Of a stretch of 61,079 nt of DNA, positions 60,832 to 61,079 are shown piece after piece. The DNA comes from DATGMS01 sp040905145 (GTDB lineage: Bacteria > Bacteroidota > Bacteroidia > Cytophagales > Cyclobacteriaceae). Position 1 is the stretch's first letter. Each line of letters begins with the position of its first letter. The stretch covers positions 1 through 61,079 of the forward strand of contig JBBDSC010000017.1 of NCBI GenBank assembly GCA_040905145.1. Reading direction: 5' to 3'. The notes under the pieces were generated by a model, which was not told the DNA's origin, did not search any database, and was given only the letters and a program-made list of their open reading frames with translations. The position numbers and the translations under genes are program-made.

Positions 60832-60955
60832 GTTCACGCGGTGGGCGCAGAGCAGACGTGGCGAACGCAGCGGATTTTGTTCTATAAATCCTCGCTGTGG
60901 CCACTGCGCAAACATTGAATCCTTAAAATCCTCTGCGGTATCTGCGGGAGGCTTT
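60832..60955. repeat. GC-rich dispersed repeat and CTCTGCG repeat
   Basis: On the minus strand 60872-60832 matches 36619-36659 at 34 of 41 bases, including CGCTGCGTTCGCC and GCGTGAAC. Downstream, 60931-60950 reads CTCTGCGGTATCTGCGGGAG, close to 45601-45618. These occupy most of the 387-bp gap between the dihydroorotase-like start and the window end. Outside them, 60955-61010 holds only AT-rich sequence with a TAGTATCTGG-type word. Confidence 0.55.
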
Positions 60956-61024
60956 TAGTATCTGGTATGTAGTATATAGAGGATAAAATCCAAAAAGCTT
61001 TTGGCTAAAACCCTCAATGGGCAC

Positions 61025-61054
61025 AAAAAAAGGCCTGTCCGTTATGGACAGGCC
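61025..61054 (-). terminator. Intrinsic terminator of the rRNA operon
   Basis: On the minus strand GGCCTGTCC (61054-61046) pairs perfectly with GGACAGGCC (61040-61032) around ATAAC and is followed by seven T (61031-61025). It lies directly behind the putative 5S rRNA end, as expected for the last gene of an rRNA operon. Confidence 0.85.
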
Positions 61055-61061
61055 CAGTAAT

Positions 61062-61079
61062 GGGACGGGCGGCGACCTA
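61062..61079 (-). rRNA. rrf: 5S ribosomal RNA, 3' end only
   Basis: On the minus strand the last 18 bases read TAGGTCGCCGCCCGTCCC. Bacteroidetes 5S rRNA commonly ends with GAGTAGGTCGCCGCC, so this looks like its 3' end, cut by the window edge. The strong terminator just after it supports the reading. Only a fragment is visible, so the call is tentative. Confidence 0.55.

Noticed and set aside
1..61079. CRISPR arrays, insertion sequences, prophage or tRNA genes
   Set aside because: No regular direct repeats with unique spacers, no transposase or integrase frame, no phage genes and no cloverleaf were found by eye on either strand.

Overview
The window looks like a chromosomal segment of a Bacteroidota (Bacteroidetes) bacterium, most likely Cytophagales and possibly Cyclobacteriaceae. 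This is inferred from gene content and signals, not from a database search. Supporting signs are promoters of the Bacteroidetes type (TTG, about 20 bp, then TAnnTTTG), a PorZ-type accessory protein of the type IX secretion system, tandem DUF4199 proteins, an M56 sensor with SusC-plug-like C-terminal repeats, and a dihydroorotase-like protein without the HxH metal motif. Most genes are intact housekeeping genes. I found no CRISPR array, insertion sequence, prophage or tRNA gene.

Layout. 1-2.8 kb: a BlaI-type repressor with two operator-like palindromes, followed by an M56 sensor peptidase broken by three frameshifts, then a HicA/HicB toxin-antitoxin pair. 2.9-5.7 kb: a divergent small biosynthetic cluster of a UbiA prenyltransferase facing a type III polyketide synthase and a methyltransferase, with a perfect 16-bp palindrome between them. 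5.8-7.9 kb: a membrane-anchored MutS-like ATPase and a 50-residue membrane protein. 8.2-13.7 kb: the rod-shape operon mreB-mreC-mreD-mrdA-rodA. 13.7-24.8 kb: a 2H phosphoesterase, a conserved unknown protein, tdk-porZ-recO, and a minus-strand group (MazG-like, ModF-like ABC protein, dtd, atypical SDR, DUF457, YkvA, unknown membrane protein). 24.8-36.4 kb: IscA-like protein, WD40-DivIVA-folB, Sfp-type transferase, redoxin, SirB1-like protein, amidase, LptD-like protein, lysS and proline dehydrogenase.

36.4-43.5 kb is the most interesting part: an aromatic amino acid operon (DAHP synthase/chorismate mutase, aroB, aroA, prephenate dehydratase, aminotransferase, prephenate dehydrogenase). Its leader has a promoter, a 31-residue leader peptide with six Phe and two Tyr codons in a nine-codon run, a 9-bp antiterminator pairing, and a GAAA-loop terminator followed by seven T. 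This is the full layout of ribosome-mediated transcription attenuation, and the leader peptide start lies only about five bases after the -7 box.

43.5-61 kb: a metal-receptor-like binding protein, a 2-hydroxyacid dehydrogenase, an SF1 helicase, AcpH-like protein, an M42 peptidase, a PurF-like amidotransferase and murI. A 519-bp gap follows with a minus-strand terminator and a long nested hairpin that suggest an unrecognised small RNA. Then come a small lipoprotein, an orphan NtrC-type regulator, a methyltransferase, two glycosyltransferases, two DUF4199 proteins and a dihydroorotase-like protein. The right edge appears to clip the 3' end of a 5S rRNA gene on the minus strand, so an rRNA operon probably lies just beyond. 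Many intergenic gaps carry degenerate repeats of the CTCTGCG/ATCTGTG type, and two GC-rich copies 24 kb apart match at 34 of 41 positions.
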